Assembly: GCF_943193015.1 (NCBI RefSeq)
Contig: NZ_CALPCM010000039.1
Coordinates: 1-24,604, forward strand
DNA: 24,604 nt
Source of the DNA: Hominisplanchenecus_A murintestinalis
GTDB taxonomy: Bacteria > Bacillota > Clostridia > Lachnospirales > Lachnospiraceae
Direction: 5' to 3'
Of the stretch, positions 21,928-24,604 are shown piece after piece (the first letter of the stretch is position 1; each line of letters starts with the position of its first letter). A program made the position numbers and the translations under genes. Below the pieces are notes generated by a model. It worked only from the letters and a program-made list of their open reading frames with translations, ran no database searches and had not been told where the DNA came from.

Positions 21928-24522
21928 ATGGATTCAGATAAGATCATACAGGAGTTAAATCAGCGATTTGCCGCTCCTCTGCCGGAGTTCTATAAGCGTC
22001 GTATCGTATTCTGGTACGACGAAGATGGAGAATTCCAGGATAGGCTGGATGAGGTGACGCTGAATAATGCAAAGCTTTTGGCACTGACAGGTACCAATAA
22101 CTTTGCCGTGAAAAAACTACTGTCAGTGGATGATACAACAAGTAACTATCTGATATATTGTCCGCTGTCCTATGAAAAACCGGAAGAAAACTGGCTTCTG
22201 GATATTGAATTATATAGTGAAGAGTTCCGGGCGGATCTGATCTCAATCTGGATGGATGAACTGGGTATTCCGTCAACGCCTGCTATGCGTAAACAGGTAA
22301 AGGAGTACCGGAAGTATTTCAATGCCAAAACGCGAAGAGATAAGATTGCCGGTCAGAGCAAGGCTCCGACGGTTCCTGCTCAGTTGCACATGGCAGTCAT
22401 GGGAGCGCTGGGCGGACTGAAGGATGTTTCTCCTGCAGCGATCATGAAGGAAGTGCTGAAAGCTGGGCTGGATATCAATACGAATTATCTTTACAGGGAG
22501 TTCGTCAATTATGGTGCAGATAAAGCGTTCTGGAGCATGGTTAAGCAAGGATCCGGATATGATGCTGAGCAGAAGGATATCGCGCAGCTGGCGACACATC
22601 TGCTTTTGACGGCAGCCACAAGGACAATGCGTCTGGAATATCTGGCCGGTCTTGACGGATGGATTTCTTCACCGCATCAGGCTTTCTGCTATGACTTTAT
22701 TTCAGATTGGCTTCACAGCGATGATCAGGAGCAGCTTTCAGAGATTGCAAAGGCTGTCGAAGATGAACTGAAACTTCCTCAGAGATTCATGAAGCTGGAA
22801 GTCAATGACCTGGTGGATACGGAAATCTTCCCATGCCTGGATGAAGTGATCCTTATCAAGCTGATGACAGAAATCAGCGATCACATCATAGATGTGGATG
22901 CGATCAAGAGGACCGTGGAAAAGCGCCGGACAACGGTGGGATATGCACAGGTCAAGGATTACTATGAAGGAATCCTGCAGGTGGCCAACATGCAGGCATT
23001 CTACAAAGAACATACAACAGGCTTCCATTCAGCTGAGGCGAAGAAGGTCTGGAAGGAATACACATCAGAGTATTACATGATGGACACCTACTACCGTCTG
23101 TTCCATAAGAGCTACGGTGAGAGCCTGAAGGCATATAACTCAGATCTTCATGACCTGTTCCGCTCCGTAATGGAGAAGGTGGAAGGGCTGTATAAGAACT
23201 GGTTCTTAGGACAGCTTGGCGGAAACTGGTCGGCTGTCTGCTCAGATGAATTGGCGAAGTACGGAAGGATTCTGGAAGTATCGCAGCAGGTGGACTTCTA
23301 TAAGAACCGGATCCAGAATGCGGACAGCAGGGTGTTTGTTGTTATCTCAGATGCTCTGCGTTATGAAGTAGCAGCTTCCCTGACGGAGCAGCTACGCAGA
23401 GAAACACAGGCGGATGTAAAACTTCAGGATGTTCAGGGAATCTTCCCGACAATCACGAAATTCGGTATGGCGGCGCTGCTCCCGCATAAAGAACTGGAAG
23501 TAGAACTGCACGGTGATGTGCTGAAGGTCATGGCAGACGGCGTATCAACGGATGCTGGATACCGAGACAAGGTGCTGAAGGCTGCAAAGCCGAACAGCGT
23601 GGCAATCAAATATAATGATCTTGTAAGTGCGAAGAGAGCTGACCGGAGTGCAATGGTCAAGGGAATGGATGTCGTGTACATCTATCACGATACTATTGAT
23701 GAGGCAAGCCATACGGCAGACTCAATGGTGTTCCCGGCCTGCGATGACGCGATCCAGGAACTGAAGAACCTGACAAAGATCATCTGCAATGACTTCGGAG
23801 CAACGCACATCCTGTTTACGGCAGATCACGGATTCCTTTATACCTACAGTCCGTTGACTGAGGATGACAAGATTGACAAGACGGGATTCGTCAATCGTAT
23901 CGTGGAATACGGCAGACGTTTCGCTATTATGATGAAGGACTCTGATCCGGATTATCTGCAGAAGGTAAACTTCCTTGGCGGTAATTCGAAATATGATGCT
24001 TTTGCTCCGAAGGAAAACGTAAGGATCAAGATGAACGGCAGCGGACTCAATTTCGTGCATGGCGGTATCAGCCTTCAGGAGATGGTCGTTCCGGTCATTG
24101 ATTATCACTTCCTGAGAAATCAGAGCAAACAGTATCAGAAGAACCAGAAGAAATATGATACGAAGCCGGTAGAGGTCAGCCTTCTGTCGGCAACACATAA
24201 AGTCAGCAATATGATCTTCTCACTGAACTTCTACCAGAAGGAGCCGGTGGGAGACAATCGTGAAGCAGCGACCTATCAGCTGTACTTTACTGACAGCAAT
24301 GGAAAGCAGGTCAGCGATGTCGCAAAGATCATTGCGGACAAGACTAGTGACAACGGACAGGAGAGGACCTTCCGGTGCAGCTTCAATCTGAAGTCGCTGA
24401 AATATGACAACAAAGAAATCTATTATCTCGTGATCGCGGATGCAGACGGTTTGGTCGTATCGCGTGAAGAGTTCCAGATAGATATCGCCTTTGCGGTGGA
24501 TGAATTTGATTTCTTCAGTTAA
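21928..24522 (+). CDS. pglZ: PglZ, alkaline-phosphatase-superfamily BREX protein
   Basis: An 864-aa protein of the BREX type 1 PglZ family. The N-terminal half (about 1-440) is the helical PglZ-specific region. The alkaline-phosphatase/nucleotide-pyrophosphatase-like core starts at residue 470: VVISDALRYEVA (Asp475), a VVYIYHDTIDEASHTAD metal-site segment, and ILFTADHGFLY (Asp633-His634). The C-terminal domain (about 740-864) is beta-rich. PglZ proteins may act as metal-dependent nucleases or phosphatases in the exclusion step. AAAGGAGG lies about 12 nt before the ATG. The length matches the family and the metal ligands are intact. Base composition returns to the GC-richer type of brxC. brxL would be expected next but lies outside the window. 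Confidence 0.95.
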   Translation: MDSDKIIQELNQRFAAPLPEFYKRRIVFWYDEDGEFQDRLDEVTLNNAKLLALTGTNNFAVKKLLSVDDTTSNYLIYCPLSYEKPEENWLLDIELYSEEFRADLISIWMDELGIPSTPAMRKQVKEYRKYFNAKTRRDKIAGQSKAPTVPAQLHMAVMGALGGLKDVSPAAIMKEVLKAGLDINTNYLYREFVNYGADKAFWSMVKQGSGYDAEQKDIAQLATHLLLTAATRTMRLEYLAGLDGWISSPHQAFCYDFISDWLHSDDQEQLSEIAKAVEDELKLPQRFMKLEVNDLVDTEIFPCLDEVILIKLMTEISDHIIDVDAIKRTVEKRRTTVGYAQVKDYYEGILQVANMQAFYKEHTTGFHSAEAKKVWKEYTSEYYMMDTYYRLFHKSYGESLKAYNSDLHDLFRSVMEKVEGLYKNWFLGQLGGNWSAVCSDELAKYGRILEVSQQVDFYKNRIQNADSRVFVVISDALRYEVAASLTEQLRRETQADVKLQDVQGIFPTITKFGMAALLPHKELEVELHGDVLKVMADGVSTDAGYRDKVLKAAKPNSVAIKYNDLVSAKRADRSAMVKGMDVVYIYHDTIDEASHTADSMVFPACDDAIQELKNLTKIICNDFGATHILFTADHGFLYTYSPLTEDDKIDKTGFVNRIVEYGRRFAIMMKDSDPDYLQKVNFLGGNSKYDAFAPKENVRIKMNGSGLNFVHGGISLQEMVVPVIDYHFLRNQSKQYQKNQKKYDTKPVEVSLLSATHKVSNMIFSLNFYQKEPVGDNREAATYQLYFTDSNGKQVSDVAKIIADKTSDNGQERTFRCSFNLKSLKYDNKEIYYLVIADADGLVVSREEFQIDIAFAVDEFDFFS

Positions 24523-24604
24523 GGCTTAAAGTCCAGCTAAGAAATGTCAATAGGTAAAATGAAAAATGTTAAAAAAGTTTTTTTTAAGTAGTTGATGTAA
24601 AAAA
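24523..24604. other. Region after pglZ: A/T palindrome, no gene start recognised
   Basis: The last 82 bases hold an A/T inverted repeat (TTAAAAAA at 24569-24576, TTTTTTTTAA at 24578-24587) and no recognisable ORF start. In compact type 1 operons brxL follows closely; here the gap is AT-rich and could hold a weak terminator or simply lead into brxL. Confidence 0.35.

Overview
The window looks like accessory DNA from a low-to-moderate GC Firmicute, most likely a gut clostridial organism of the Lachnospiraceae type. This rests on strong AGGAGG-type ribosome binding sites, the gene families present and the codon usage; no ribosomal or housekeeping gene is available to confirm it. Two unlike blocks meet near position 11.8 kb.

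Block 1 (about 1-11.8 kb) resembles a prophage remnant, phage satellite or integrated plasmid-like element. It holds a small XRE regulator (85-306), a gene-free stretch folded into a chain of hairpins that may be a large structured RNA (about 588-1160), a HicA/HicB toxin-antitoxin pair with repeated operator sites (1283-2031), and a leftward phage-type HTH gene (2237-2689). A 1.3 kb gene-free region (2690-4010) carries two families of iteron-like repeats and DnaA-box-like sites, and looks like a replication origin. A leftward cluster then runs from about 10.1 kb down to 4.0 kb: an excisionase-like HTH protein, a zinc-finger/TOPRIM/DUF3987 primase-helicase with a 12-G tract near its start, several unknown small proteins, an ERCC4-type nuclease and a J-domain protein. 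A divergent CI-like repressor (10262-10960) probably controls it. A broken ADP-ribosyltransferase-like gene (11035-11691) and a terminator close the block. The octamer GGCAGCAG (or its complement) occurs about 21 times in this block and about twice in the rest of the window, so it is a compositional signature of the element.

The junction is marked by a ParB/RepB-like gene that has lost its N-terminal half (11824-12288), followed by a small companion gene (12292-12576). This suggests that block 1 inserted into, or recombined with, a partition gene of a larger conjugative or plasmid-like element.

Block 2 (12.7-24.6 kb) is a rightward BREX type 1 anti-phage operon with an extended -10 promoter. 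Its order is XRE regulator, brxA, brxB, brxC, pglX (brxX), a small PUA/EVE-like protein, and pglZ. brxL, the usual last gene, would lie beyond the right edge. The central part of pglX and the EVE-like gene are visibly more AT-rich than brxA-brxC and pglZ, which suggests that a specificity module was exchanged. In BREX, PglX methylates host DNA at a non-palindromic site, and BrxB, BrxC, PglZ and BrxL act with it to block phage replication. The EVE-like gene is the least expected part of this locus.
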